Part shown: in pieces, positions 37,000 through 46,802 of the stretch | Layout of the letters: every line of letters begins with the position of its first letter | How positions within the stretch are numbered: the first letter of the stretch is position 1 | Made by a program: the position numbers and the translations under genes | The notes under the pieces: generated by a model | The model's database searches: none | Told to the model about the DNA's origin: nothing | The model's input: the letters and a program-made list of their open reading frames with translations, nothing else | Source of the DNA: Alsobacter sp046349155 | GTDB lineage: Bacteria; Pseudomonadota; Alphaproteobacteria; Rhizobiales; Beijerinckiaceae | DNA: 64,000 nt | Direction of reading: 5' to 3' | NCBI GenBank assembly: GCA_046349155.1 | Contig: JAXMCW010000001.1 | Coordinates: 1,736,001 to 1,800,000, forward strand

Positions 37000-39900
37000 G
37001 GTGGCGCCTTCGGAGAGCGTCAGGGCCGCGCTGGTGACGGGGCGCTGCTGGTGTTGCTGAAGGTGACGGTGGCGGCGAGCGTGTTGCCGGCGGTGCCGTC
37101 ATTGGCGGCGAGGAGAAGGTCGGGGCGATCTCGCTGCCGTCATGGACGAAGCGGACTCGCCGGCGGCGAGCTGCGCTGAGGTGAAGCTCGTGGCGGCTCC
37201 CCAGGTGGCGCCGACGAGGGTCTCGAAGGAAGCCGTGCGTGACGCCGGAGACCGTGTAGGTGAAGGCGGTGCTGTCGGGATCGGTGATGCCGATGCCGGC
37301 ACGCGTAGACCACGGTGGCGCCTTCGGAGAGCGTCAGGGCCGCGCTGGTGAGGACGGGGGCGTCGTTGGTGTTGCTGAAGGTGACGGTGGCGGCGAGCGT
37401 GTTGCTGTCGGCGGTGCCGTCATTGGCGGTGAGGGAGAAGGTCGGGGCGATCTCGCTGCCGTCATGGACGAAAGCGGACTCGCCGGCGGCGAGCTGCGCC
37501 GAGGTGAAGCTCGTGGCGGCCCCCAGGTGGCGCCGACGAGGGTTCTCGAAGGAGCCGTGCGTGACGCCGGAGACCGTGTAGGTGAAGGCGGTGCTGTCGG
37601 GATCGGTGATGCCGATGTCGGCGGCCGCGAGGACCACGGTGGCGCCTTCGAGAGCGTCAGGGCCGCGCTGGTGAGGACGGGGGCGTCGTTGGTGTTGCTG
37701 AAGGTGACGGTGGCGGTGAGCGTGTTGCTGTCGGCGGTGCCGTCATTGGCGGTGAGGAAGGTCGGGGCGATCTCGCCGTCGTCATGGACGAAGGCGCCGG
37801 CGGCGAGCTGCGCCGAGGCGCTCGTGGCGCCCTCGCGGTGGCGCCGACGAGGGTCTCGAAGGCCAGGTGACGCCGAGCATCGTGTAGGTGAAGGCGGTGC
37901 TGTCGGGATCGGTGATGCCGATGTCGGCGGCCGCGAGGTTCACGGTGGCGTTCTCGGAGAGCGTCAGGGCTGCGCTGGTGAGGACGGGGCGTCGTTGGTG
38001 TTGCTGAAGGTGACGGTGGCGCGCGAGCGTGGCCGTTGCCGGCGGTGCCGTCATTGGCGCAGGAGAAGGTCAGCGATCTCGTTGCCGTCATGGACGAAGT
38101 GACCTCGCCGGCGGCGAGCTGCGCCGAGGTGAAGCTCGTGGCGCTCCCCAGGTGGCGCCGACGAGGGTCTCGAAGGAGCCGTGCGTGACGCTGGAGACCG
38201 TGTAGGTGAAGGCGGCGGTGCTGTCGGGATCGGTGTTGATGTCGGCGGCCGCGAGGACCACGGTGGCGCCTTCGAGAGCGTCAGGGCCGCGCTGGTGAGG
38301 ACGGGGGCGTCGTTGGTGTTGCTGAAGGTGACGGTGGCGGCGAGCGTGTTGCTGTCGGCGGTGCCGTCATTGGCGGTGAGGGAGAAGGTCGGGGCGATCT
38401 CGCTGCCGTCATGGACGAAGCGGACCTCGCCGGCGGCGAGCTGCGCCGAGGAAGCTCGTGGCGGCCTCCCAGGTGGCGCCGACGAGGGTCTCGAAGGAGC
38501 CGTGCGTGACGCCGGAGACCGTGTAGGTGAAGGCGGTGCTGTCGGGATCGGTGATGCCGATGTCGGCGGCCGCGAGGACCACGGTGGCGCCTTCGGAGAG
38601 CGTCAGGCCGCGCTGGTGAGGACGGGGGCGTCGTTGGTGTTGCTGAAGGTGACGGTGGCGGCGAGCGTGTTGCTGTCGGCGGTGCCGTCATTGGCGGTGA
38701 GGGAGAAGGTCGGGGCGATCTCGCTGCCGTCATGGACGAAGCGGACCTCGCCGGCGGCGAGCTGCGCCGAGGTGAAGCTCGTGGCGGCTCCCCAGGTGGC
38801 GCCGACGAGGGTCTCGAAGGAGCCGTGCGTGACGCCGGAGACCGTGTAGGTGAAGGCGGTGCTGTCGGGATCGGTGATGCCGATGTCGGCGGCCGCGAGG
38901 ACCACGGCGCCTTCGGAGAGCGTCAGGGCTCGCGCTGGTGAGGACGGGGGCGTCGTTGGTGTTGCTGAAGGTGACGGTGGCGGCGAGCGTGTTGCTGTCG
39001 GCGTGCCGTCATTGGCGGTGAGGAGAAGGTCGGGGCGATCTCGCTGCCGTCATGGACGAAGCGGACTCGCCGGCGGCGAGCTGCGCCGAGGTGAAGCTCG
39101 TGGCGGCTCCCCAGGTGGCGCCGACGAGGGTCTCGAAGGAGCCGTGCGTGACGCCGGAGACCGTGTAGGTGAAGGCGGTGCTGTCGGGATCGGTGATGCC
39201 GATGTCGGCGGCCGCGAGGACCACGGTGGCGCCTTCGGAGAGCGTCAGGGCCGCGCTGGTGAGGACGGGGGCGTCGTTGGTGTTGCTGAAGGTGACGGTG
39301 GCGGCGAGCGTGTTGCTGTCGGCGGTGCCGTCATTGGCGGTGAGGGGAGAAGGTCGGGGCGATCTCGCTGCCGTCATGGACGAAGCGGACTCCGCCGGCG
39401 GCGAGCTGCGCCGAGGTGAAGCTCGTGGCGGCTCCCCAGGTGGCGCCGACGAGGGTCTCGAAGGAGCCGTGCGTGACGCCGGAGACCGTGTAGGTGAAGG
39501 CGGTGCTGTCGGGATCGGTGATGCCGATGTCGGCGGCCGCGAGGACCACGGTGGCGCCTTTCGGAGAGCGTCAGGCTGCGCTGGTGAGGACGGGGGCGTC
39601 GTTGGTGTTGAAGGTGACGGTGGCGGCGAGCGTTGCTGTCGGCGGTGCCGTCATTGGCGGTGAGGGAGAAGGTCGGGGCGATCTCGCCGCCGTCATGGAC
39701 GAAGCGGACCTCGCCGGCGGCGAGCTGCGCCGAGGAAGCTCGTGGCGGCTCCCCAGGTGGCGCTGACGAGGGTCTCGAAGGAGCCGTGCGTGACGCCGGA
39801 GACCGTGTAGGTGAAGGCGGTGCTGTCGGGATCGGTGATGCCGATGTCGGCGGCCGCGAGGACCACGGTGGCGCCTTCGGAGAGCGTCAGGGCCGCGCTG

Positions 39901-41205
39901 GTGAGGACGGGGGCGTCGTTGGTGTTGCTGAAGGTGACGGTGGCGGCGAGCGTGTTGCTGTCGGCGGTGCCGTCATTGGCGGTGAGGGAGAAGGTCGGGG
40001 CGATCTCGCTGCCGTCATGGACGAAGCGGACCTCGCCGGCGGCGAGCTGCGCCGAGGTGAAGCTTCGTGGCGGCCTCAGGTGGCGCCGACGAGGGTCTCG
40101 AAGGAGCCGTGCGTGACGCCGAGACCGTGTAGGTGAAGGCGGTGCTGTCGGGATCGGTGATGCCGACGTCGGCGGCCGCGAGGACCACGGTGGCGCCTTC
40201 GGAGAGCGTCAGGGCCGCGCTGGTGAGGACGGGGGCGTCGTTGGTGTTGCTGAAGGTGACGGTGGCGGGCGCGTGTTGCCGTCGGCGGTGCCGTCAGGCC
40301 GGCGGTGAGGGAGAAGGTCGGGCGATCTCGCTGCCGTCATGGACGAAGCGGACCTCGCCGGCGGCGAGCTGCGCCGAGGTGAAGCTCGTGGCGGTTTCCC
40401 AGGTGGCGCCGACGAGGGTCTCGAAGGAGCCGTGCGTGACGCCGGAGACCGTGTAGGTGAAGGCGGTGCTGTCGGGATCGGTGATGCCGATGTCGGCGGC
40501 CGCGAGGACCACGGTGGCGCTCGGAGAGCGTCAGGGCCGCGCTGGTGAGGACGGGGGCGTCGTTGGTGTTGCTGAAGGTGACGGTGGCGGCGAGCGTGTT
40601 GCTGTCGGCGGTGCCGTCATTGGCGGTGAGGGAGAAGGTCGGGGCGATCTCGCTGCCGTCATGGACGAAGCGGACCTCGCCGGCGGCGAGCTGCGCCGAG
40701 GTGAAGCTCGTGGCGGCTCCCAGGTGGCGCCGACGAGGGTCTCGAAGGAGTCGTGCGTGACGCCGGAGACCGTGTAGGTGAAGGCGGTGCTGTCGGGATC
40801 GGTGATGCCGATGTCGGCGGCCGCGAGGACCACGGTGGCGCCTTCGGAGAGCGTCAGGGCTGCGCTGGTGAGGACGGGGGCGTCGTTGGTGTTGCTGAAG
40901 GTGACGGTGGCGGCGAGCGTGTTGCTGTCGGCGGTGCCCGTCATTGGCGGTGAGGGAGAAGGTCGGGGCGATCTCGCTGCCGTCATGGACGAAGCGGACC
41001 TCGCCGGCGGCGAGCTGCGCCGAGGTGAAGCTCGTGGCGGCTCCCCAGGTGGCGCCGACGAGGGTCTCGAAGGAGCCGTGCGTGACGCCGGAGACCGTGT
41101 AGGTGAAGGCGGTGCTGTCGGGATCGGTGATGCCGATGTCGGCGGCCGCGAGGACCACGGTGGCGCCTTCGGAGAGCGTCAGGGCCGCGCTGGTGAGGAC
41201 GGGGC
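35738..41205 (-). repeat. Tandem array of 17 cadherin-like units (ideal 324 bp, 108 residues)
   Basis: A landmark sequence encoding the DPDSTAF segment recurs 17 times, at 35972, 36293, 36617, 36942, 37260, 37582, 37888, 38206, 38527, 38850, 39169, 39494, 39811, 40133, 40457, 40778 and 41103. Spacings run from 306 to 325. The protein unit is 108 residues, so the ideal spacing is 324, and only two spacings equal it. The unit carries SEGATVVLAAADIGITDPDS, SFTSAQLAAGEVRFVHDGSE and APTFSLTANDGTADSNTLAA, resembling CSPG/cadherin_3 repeats. Copies are nearly identical apart from short insertions and deletions, so the array was recently amplified or homogenised. Confidence 0.85.
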
Positions 41206-41939
41206 GTCGTTGACGGCGGCGAGCGAGAAGCTCTGGGTAGCGGCGGCCGGTGCTCGCCCTTGCCGTCGACCACGTCGTAGGTGAGCGCAACGGCGCCGTT
41301 GTAGTTGGCGTCCGGGGTGATCGACGTAGCTGCCGTTGCCGTTGTCGACGACGGTGCCATGGTTGGCCGCAAGGTTGGCGACGCTGAGGGTGTCGAAGTC
41401 GACGTCCGAGAAGCCCTGCAGGAGGGCGGTGGCCAAAACCGTGTAGGCGGTGTCCTCGGTGCCGGCGGCCAGGCTGGCCGTGGTCCTCGTCGGCGCGTCG
41501 TTCACCGCATTGACGGTGATCGTGGCCGTGTCCGTGTCCGTCTGCGCCACCTCCCGCCGGTATTGCCGCCGTCGTTCGTCGTCATCGTCAGGATGACGGC
41601 GCCATTGGCGTTCGCCGCAGGCGTGAAGACCGGGGCAGACGCTCCGCCCAGGAACGCGTTGATGTTCGCAAGGGTGCCGGTCAGCGTCAGCGTTCCCGTC
41701 CCCGAACCGGAAACGGTCACACTCCCAACCGTCGTGGCCGACAGGGAGCCCGAATTGACCCCAAGGGTAACCGTGATCGTGCCCGAGCCGGCGTCAACGT
41801 CCGATGCCGACAGGCCCGTCAACTGGACGTTGGTGTCCTCATTCGTCGTGAACGACGAGATCGTGTTCACCGGCGCGTCATTGACCGCCGTGACGTTCAC
41901 CGTGCTCGTCAGGGTTGCGCCGTTGGCCGAACCGTCATT

Positions 41940-43135
41940 GACGACATAGCTGACCGTCCTGGGCTGACGTGTTCGGGTTATCGCTGCTGTTGAAATAGGT
42001 GACTGCCCGAAGAGCCGTTTGCCACTGCGCAAGCGTGGCTGCACCTCCTGACGATGTCAGTGTCAGCACGCCAGTGCTGGCGTTGTAGGTCCCAGCGATG
42101 TTGCTCATCGTCGCAGGTACGTTGGTGAAGCCCAAGACGTCCTGGCCCGACGCAAAGCCGTTGCCGGTGATCGAGACCGTCGCTGACGTCAGCGTCGTGT
42201 TGTCTGGATCGGCAACCGTCAGCGCGGTGTTGATCGCCGTGGCAGAACCATTCTCCGTATAGGCCAGCGTACTCGTCGTCGTCAGCGTCGGCGCGTCATT
42301 GACCGCCGTGACGTTCACCGTGCTCGTCAGGGTTGTGCTGTTGGCCGAACTCGTCATTGACGACATAGCTGACCGTCCGGGCTGACGTGTTCGGGTTATC
42401 GCTGCTGTTGAAATAGGTGACTGCCCGAAGAGCCGTTTGCCACTGCGCAAGCGTGGCCGTGCCCTCCTGACGATGTCAGCGTCAGCACGCCAGTGCTGGC
42501 GTTGTAGGTCCCAGCGATGTTGCCCATCGTCGCAGGTACGTTGGTGAAGCCCAAGACGTCCTGGCCTGACGCAAAGCCGCCGGTGATCGAGACCGTCGCT
42601 GACGTCAGCGTCGTGTCGTTCGGATCGGCAACCGTCAGCGCGGTGTTGATCGCCGTGGCAGGTCCATTCTCCGTATAGGCCAGCGTACTCGTCGTCGTCA
42701 GCGTCGGCGCGTCATTGACCGCCGTGACGTTCACCGTGCTCGTCAGGGTTGCGTTGTTGGCCGAACCGTCATTGACGACATAGCTGACCGTCCGCCGACG
42801 TGTTCGGGTTATCGCTGCTGTTGAAATAGGTGACTGCCCGAAGAGCCGTTTGCCACTGCGCAAGCGCGGCCGTGCCTCCCGACGATGTCAGTGTCAGCAC
42901 GCCAGTGCTGGCGTTGTAGGTCCCAGCGATGTTGCCCATCGTCGCAGGTACGTTGGTGAAGCCCAAGACGTCCTGGCCCGACGCAAAGCCGCCGGTGATC
43001 GAGACCGTCGCTGACGTCAGCGTCGTGTTGTCTGGATCGGCAACCGTCAGCGCGGTGTTGATCGCCGTGGCAGAACCATTCTCCGTATAGGCCAGCGTGC
43101 TCGTCGTCGTCAGCGTCGGCGCGTCATTGACCGCC
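41940..43135 (-). repeat. Three tandem units of about 414 bp (138 residues) in the adhesin
   Basis: Three near-identical units encode NDAPTLTTTSTLAYTENGSA, then ATVSITGGFASGQDVLGFTN, then LAQWQTALRAVTYFNSSDNP and RTVSYVVNDGSANNATLTST. Matching points lie 413 and 406 bp apart, whereas the protein unit requires 414. The same spot, between YFNSSDNP and RTVSYV, has a different length in each copy (near 41955, 42373 and 42791). Only the 42373 copy is in frame there. Confidence 0.8.
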
Positions 43136-44196
43136 GTGATCGAGAGATTTGCTAGCGCAGTTGATGGCCCAAAACCGTCCTCATAAGAAAATGTAAGAGC
43201 ATGGCTCGTTGGATTATTACTTGAAGACGAGTACGTAATTCTCTCAATCAACGCCGATATAGCGTCTTGCGGCCAATTGGGCGGGTTCCCACCCCCACTA
43301 TTTCCGGTAAATGTTATGATAAAATCAGAGGCACTTCCACCTAAATACGTCGCCGTGTATGTGGTGCTGCCGGACACTACTGTAACAGTCCCACCAGAAG
43401 CTGAAACGGTGTACGAACTTGCTCCTATCGTTACAGATCCAGACGAAATTGATACCAAATCTCCAGCCTGAAGACCCGAAACTGTAAGCACGTCGTTGTT
43501 TGTTCTTGTGCTAACACTAAACGTCAATGTTGCACTGGGGGCTATGAAAACTGCGGACGCATTCTCCGTGTAATTGACTGTTACGTTTACATTACTTGCA
43601 CTGCCGTTCAAATCGATTGTGGCAAGAATCCCCTGATAGTTATTCACGGCCTCATCGCTCAACGGAGATTTAAATTCCGGATCGAAGAGAACCCAACTAC
43701 CGCCGAGGTTCGCCGAGCCGATCACCCGGTCGGAGGCATGGACGGACGCTCCCGTCGCCTGCGCCAGCGCATTCACCAGTCCCTCGCCACGCGCGCCCTC
43801 CCCGGCTCGGCAGCTCCACAGCGCGATCGATCCCTCGCTTAGCGCATCACCGAGGCGCGTGAGCGTGGTCCGGTTTGCGTCGATGCTGGCTTCCGTCAGC
43901 GCGCCCTGGCTGAAGGCAATCTCGCCGGGACGGCCATGGGCGAAGACGTGGACGGCCGCGATGCCGCGCTCGCCTTCGAGATGCACCGCCATCTGCTCCA
44001 GGGCCGGCCGGTCGGCACGGAGCACGATCGCCTCGACCCCCTCCCTCATGCCGTTCACGAGGACATCAACCTGGTCGACAGCTGGATCGATAAAGGCGAT
44101 TTCACGCCGCGCTGGCCTCTCGCATGCTTCGATCGCAGGCATCGCGAAGGCTGCCGCCACGGGGGTGCTTGCGTCGTTGGCGTTGATCGTCGACAT
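42769..44196 (-). CDS. Intact N-terminal segment of the RTX adhesin (DUF4347)
   Basis: This is the uninterrupted first part of the adhesin. Residues 30-175 form a DUF4347 domain: EIAFIDPAVDQVDVLVNGMR, then GIAAVHVFAHGRPGEIAF, then GSIALWSCRAGEGARGEGLV and GSWVLFDPEFKSPLSDEAVN. This domain marks the N-terminus of many very large repeat adhesins. A beta-rich segment follows, then the first 138-residue repeat with DAPTLTTTSTLAYTENGSAT. The frame is lost near 42795, where the sequence is two bases shorter than the matching place in the next repeat copy. No Sec signal is present, as expected for type I secretion. Confidence 0.7.
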   Translation of the reverse strand: MSTINANDASTPVAAAFAMPAIEACERPARREIAFIDPAVDQVDVLVNGMREGVEAIVLRADRPALEQMAVHLEGERGIAAVHVFAHGRPGEIAFSQGALTEASIDANRTTLTRLGDALSEGSIALWSCRAGEGARGEGLVNALAQATGASVHASDRVIGSANLGGSWVLFDPEFKSPLSDEAVNNYQGILATIDLNGSASNVNVTVNYTENASAVFIAPSATLTFSVSTRTNNDVLTVSGLQAGDLVSISSGSVTIGASSYTVSASGGTVTVVSGSTTYTATYLGGSASDFIITFTGNSGGGNPPNWPQDAISALIERITYSSSSNNPTSHALTFSYEDGFGPSTALANLSITAVNDAPTLTTTSTLAYTENGSATAINTALTVADPDNTTLTSATVSITGGFASGQDVLGFTNVPATMGNIAGTYNASTGVLTLTSSGGTAALAQWQTALRAVTYFNSSDNPNTSADGQLCRQ

Positions 44197-44709
44197 CACA
44201 GGTACCTTTCGGAAAGGCAAGACTGCTCGGGAGAGGGCTTGGCGGTAACGTGGATAAGCGCCTCGAAGGTCAAGTTAGGATCAGGTGCTTTTGCCTTACG
44301 GGTGAAAAAGCCTTCGGGGACCGCATCGCCGCAGTTTCCCAGGGTCCCGTGCTTTGAGACTTCGGCATGTAGGCCGTCCTTGGCCGATGCCCTAATGGGG
44401 CTCGTGGCAGGCCAGCCCCCCAGAGCCGATGACGCCCCTGTTCGCGACAAGCGTTTTGCCCGGCACCATCAGGCGAGCCCAGCCATGTCCGTCCCGGGCG
44501 TGATCCTGGTGGGCGGGCAAACGTGAACTCGCTCAGTCTCACATGCACGTCGCGCTCCTGGTTTCCGGTGCGTGCGAAGGACGATGATGGGTGCGTGTTG
44601 CTGTCCGTCACACGTGTGGCGCGGACTCATTTCTGCCACAAGTTGAGCAAACGGACTATGGCAATTTTTACGTATTGTTAATGTCTGTCGCGTTCTTGTG
44701 ACAGCACTT

Positions 44710-44718
44710 GTGGACAAA
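44710..44718 (-). promoter_or_regulatory. TTTGTCCAC element
   Basis: An exact copy in minus orientation (GTGGACAAA on the plus strand), 45 bp left of the palindromic pair. It lies about 510 bp upstream of the adhesin start and 220 bp upstream of the exporter start. Confidence 0.5.
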
Positions 44719-44762
44719 TAGGCCTATATCTCTCAAGCGAAGCGTATTTGCTATGACCTTCC

Positions 44763-44785
44763 GTGGACAAATACACTTTGTCCAC
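44763..44785. promoter_or_regulatory. Palindromic operator candidate GTGGACAAA-N5-TTTGTCCAC
   Basis: Two perfect 9-bp arms (44763-44771 and 44777-44785) flank a 5-bp spacer; one further outer pair (C/G) also matches. The 14-bp centre-to-centre arm spacing is odd for a simple one-face dimer but possible. It sits 152 bp before the exporter start codon, in the shared control region of adhesin and exporter. Confidence 0.6.
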
Positions 44786-44936
44786 GCGCGCGTGTCTTTC
44801 GATGTCCGGTGTCTGCACTGGCGATCCGTGATTCGTTAGAATTTATCTTTAATCGCGATCCTGAAACTTACGACTTTTCCATGCTCGCGGAATGGTGGAT
44901 GTTTTGTGAACGAGAGCCCTTCCGCCTTCAGAGGAC

Positions 44937-46799
44937 ATGGATCGCGTGGCACCCGTTTCGCGCCCCACCCCGCACACGGCTTCTGCAGGAGCCGACTACG
45001 ACCCGTTGCGCAGCGCGTTTCGCGCGTGCCGGCCCGGGTTCGTCGGCATTGGCGTCGCCAGCGCGATGGTCAACGTCCTCACGCTGGCCGGCTCCATCTA
45101 CATGCTGCAGGTCTACGACCGTGTGATTCCCTCGCATAACGGAGCCACGCTGGTCGGCCTCACCATCGTGCTGGTGGGCCTCTACGCGGCCTATGGCTTC
45201 TTCGATGCGCTGCGCGCCCAGCTGCTGAAGCGCGTCGGGGCGCGGTTCGAGCGCCTGATCCGCGACCGCGTGTTCGACCTCCATCTGCTCCTGCCTCTGC
45301 GCTCGGCGCGCGGGCGCGAGTCGAACCAGCCCCTGCGGGACATGGACCAGATCCGTGGCTTCGTCTCGGGTCCCGGACCCCTTGCGCTGTTCGATCTGCC
45401 CTGGATGCCGTTCTTCATGGGCATCGTCTTCCTGCTGCATCCGCTGCTGGGCGTGCTCGCGAGCGCGGGCGCCCTGCTGGTCGTCGGCCTGACACTTCTG
45501 GCCGATCGCAGCGGGCGCACCAATGTGCAGGCCATGACGCAGGCCGCGGCCAGACGGCACGTTTTCGCCGAGGCGAGCCGTCGAAATGCCGAGGCGGTGC
45601 GCGCGCTCGGGATGCAGGGCAGGGTAAGGGCGCGCTGGCTCGAGCTGAGCCAAGAGCTCTTCGCAGTGCAGATGGAGGGGTCGCGGCTGTCGGGCCTTGC
45701 GGGCACGACCGCCAAGGTGAGCCGGCTCTTCCTCCAGTCCGCCGTTCTGGGCCTTGGCGCCTGGCTGGTGATCAAGGGCGAGGCGTCCTCCGGCGTCATC
45801 ATCGCCGCGTCGATCACCACGTCGCGCGCGCTGGCCCCGGTCGAGATCGCCATCGCGAACTGGAAGGGCTTCCTGATGGCCCGGCAGAGCTACGAGCGCC
45901 TTGGCGCCCTCCTGAAGGCGGCCCCTGCGACGGTGCCGTCCGTGGCGCTTCCGCGGCCCAAGCAGGCGCTCGCCGTCGAGCATCTCTTCGTTGGCGCACC
46001 CGGAGAGCAGAAGGCTCTCATCCAGAATATCGACCTGTCGCTCAAGGCCGGCGACGGCCTTGGCGTCATCGGTCCCAGCGCGTCCGGGAAATCCACGCTC
46101 GTGCGGGCGATCGTGGGACTCTGGCAGCCGCTGCGGGGATCCGTGCGGCTCGACGGCTTCACCATCGACCAGTGGGAGGCCGATGACCTGGGAGCGGCGA
46201 TCGGCTACCTGCCGCAGGATGTCGAGCTCTTCGACGGGACAGTGGCGGAGAACATCGCCCGCTTCGATCCCAAGGCGACGCCGGAGGCCATCATGCGCGC
46301 GGCGCTGACGGCAGGTGTCCAGGACATGATCGCCCGTCTTCCGGACGGGTTCGGCACGCGGATCGGGGAGGGCGGGGCGGCGCTGTCAGCCGGCCAGCGC
46401 CAGCGGATCGGCCTGGCGCGGGCGCTCTATGGCGAGCCTTTTCTCGTCGTGCTGGACGAGCCCAACTCCAACCTCGACAGCGAGGGCGAGGAGGCGCTCA
46501 CCCGCGCCATCCGCAACGTCCGCGAGCGGGGCGGCATCGCCATCGTCGTGGCCCATCGTCCGAGTGCGCTCAACGCTCTCGACAAACTCTTGGTGATGGC
46601 CAACGGCCAGCAGGTCGCGTTCGGGCCCCGGGAGGACGTGCTGCGCCAGACCCTGCGCCCTGCGCCGGTCCCGGTTCCCGCTGCGAGTCCTGCTCCCACG
46701 CCGAGATCGGCCGGAACGCCCGTCTGGATGGGCGCGGGAAATCCCTTCGCCATGCCCCGCACGCGGTCCGAGGCCGCTCACAGCCCCGAGCGAGATTAA
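44937..46799 (+). CDS. Type I secretion ABC transporter (PrtD/LapB-like permease-ATPase)
   Basis: A 620-residue fused transporter. The membrane half begins FVGIGVASAMVNVLTLAGSI, then YMLQVYDRVIPSHNGATLVG, the hallmark of the PrtD/HasD/AprD group. The ATPase half has Walker A GPSASGKST near residue 383, signature LSAGQRQRIGLARAL near 484 and Walker B LVVLDEPNSNLD near 505. It would drive export of an RTX substrate directly from cytoplasm to outside. It is divergent from the RTX adhesin, the obvious substrate, and 3 bp from the HlyD partner. ATG 44937 has AGAGGAC just upstream. No N-terminal C39 peptidase-like domain is present. Confidence 0.9.
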   Translation: MDRVAPVSRPTPHTASAGADYDPLRSAFRACRPGFVGIGVASAMVNVLTLAGSIYMLQVYDRVIPSHNGATLVGLTIVLVGLYAAYGFFDALRAQLLKRVGARFERLIRDRVFDLHLLLPLRSARGRESNQPLRDMDQIRGFVSGPGPLALFDLPWMPFFMGIVFLLHPLLGVLASAGALLVVGLTLLADRSGRTNVQAMTQAAARRHVFAEASRRNAEAVRALGMQGRVRARWLELSQELFAVQMEGSRLSGLAGTTAKVSRLFLQSAVLGLGAWLVIKGEASSGVIIAASITTSRALAPVEIAIANWKGFLMARQSYERLGALLKAAPATVPSVALPRPKQALAVEHLFVGAPGEQKALIQNIDLSLKAGDGLGVIGPSASGKSTLVRAIVGLWQPLRGSVRLDGFTIDQWEADDLGAAIGYLPQDVELFDGTVAENIARFDPKATPEAIMRAALTAGVQDMIARLPDGFGTRIGEGGAALSAGQRQRIGLARALYGEPFLVVLDEPNSNLDSEGEEALTRAIRNVRERGGIAIVVAHRPSALNALDKLLVMANGQQVAFGPREDVLRQTLRPAPVPVPAASPAPTPRSAGTPVWMGAGNPFAMPRTRSEAAHSPERD

Positions 46800-46802
46800 G
46801 CC

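Larger units (their letters stand above)
31441..44196 (-). pseudogene. Giant RTX adhesin locus, reading frame broken inside tandem repeats
   Basis: Read as one gene it would encode about 4250 residues. In order: a DUF4347 domain, three 138-residue repeats, two single cadherin-like segments, 17 copies of a 108-residue cadherin-like (CSPG) unit, several Ig-like repeats of about 100 residues, then RTX calcium-binding repeats and a secretion tail. This is the plan of a type I-secreted surface adhesin. As given, the frame is interrupted many times, all between about 35.8 and 42.8 kb. Both unique ends (42.8-44.2 and 31.4-35.8 kb) are intact and in the same frame. The breaks are therefore more likely assembly or consensus errors in the repeats than true decay. 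ATG 44196 is preferred; TTG 44220 is an alternative. Confidence 0.75.
44197..44936. other. Divergent control region between adhesin and exporter
   Basis: These 740 bp separate the adhesin (minus) from the type I secretion operon (plus). The half nearest the exporter (44640-44880) is clearly AT-richer than the genome and contains three TTTGTCCAC-type elements, two of them as a palindrome. No coding frame in it is convincing. It probably holds promoters for both directions. Confidence 0.6.

Noticed and set aside
36077..41284. Long plus-strand open frames across the repeat array (repeating MKAVLSGSVMPMSAAARTTV)
   Set aside because: They are the antisense of the adhesin repeats. Their protein has no known domain, and their frames break at the same insertions and deletions as the sense strand.
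35738..43135. Possible CRISPR array
   Set aside because: The repeated units are 324 and 414 bp, contiguous and protein-coding, with no short repeat/unique spacer pattern and no cas genes.
44469..44717. Minus-strand frame of 82 residues upstream of the adhesin
   Set aside because: No domain, no ribosome binding site, and it spans the AT-rich control region and one of the TTTGTCCAC elements.
44710..44785. TTTGTCCAC elements as DnaA boxes or a replication origin
   Set aside because: The third base differs from the DnaA consensus, copies are scattered over 19 kb, and no dnaA, dnaN, AT-rich unwinding element or origin context is present.
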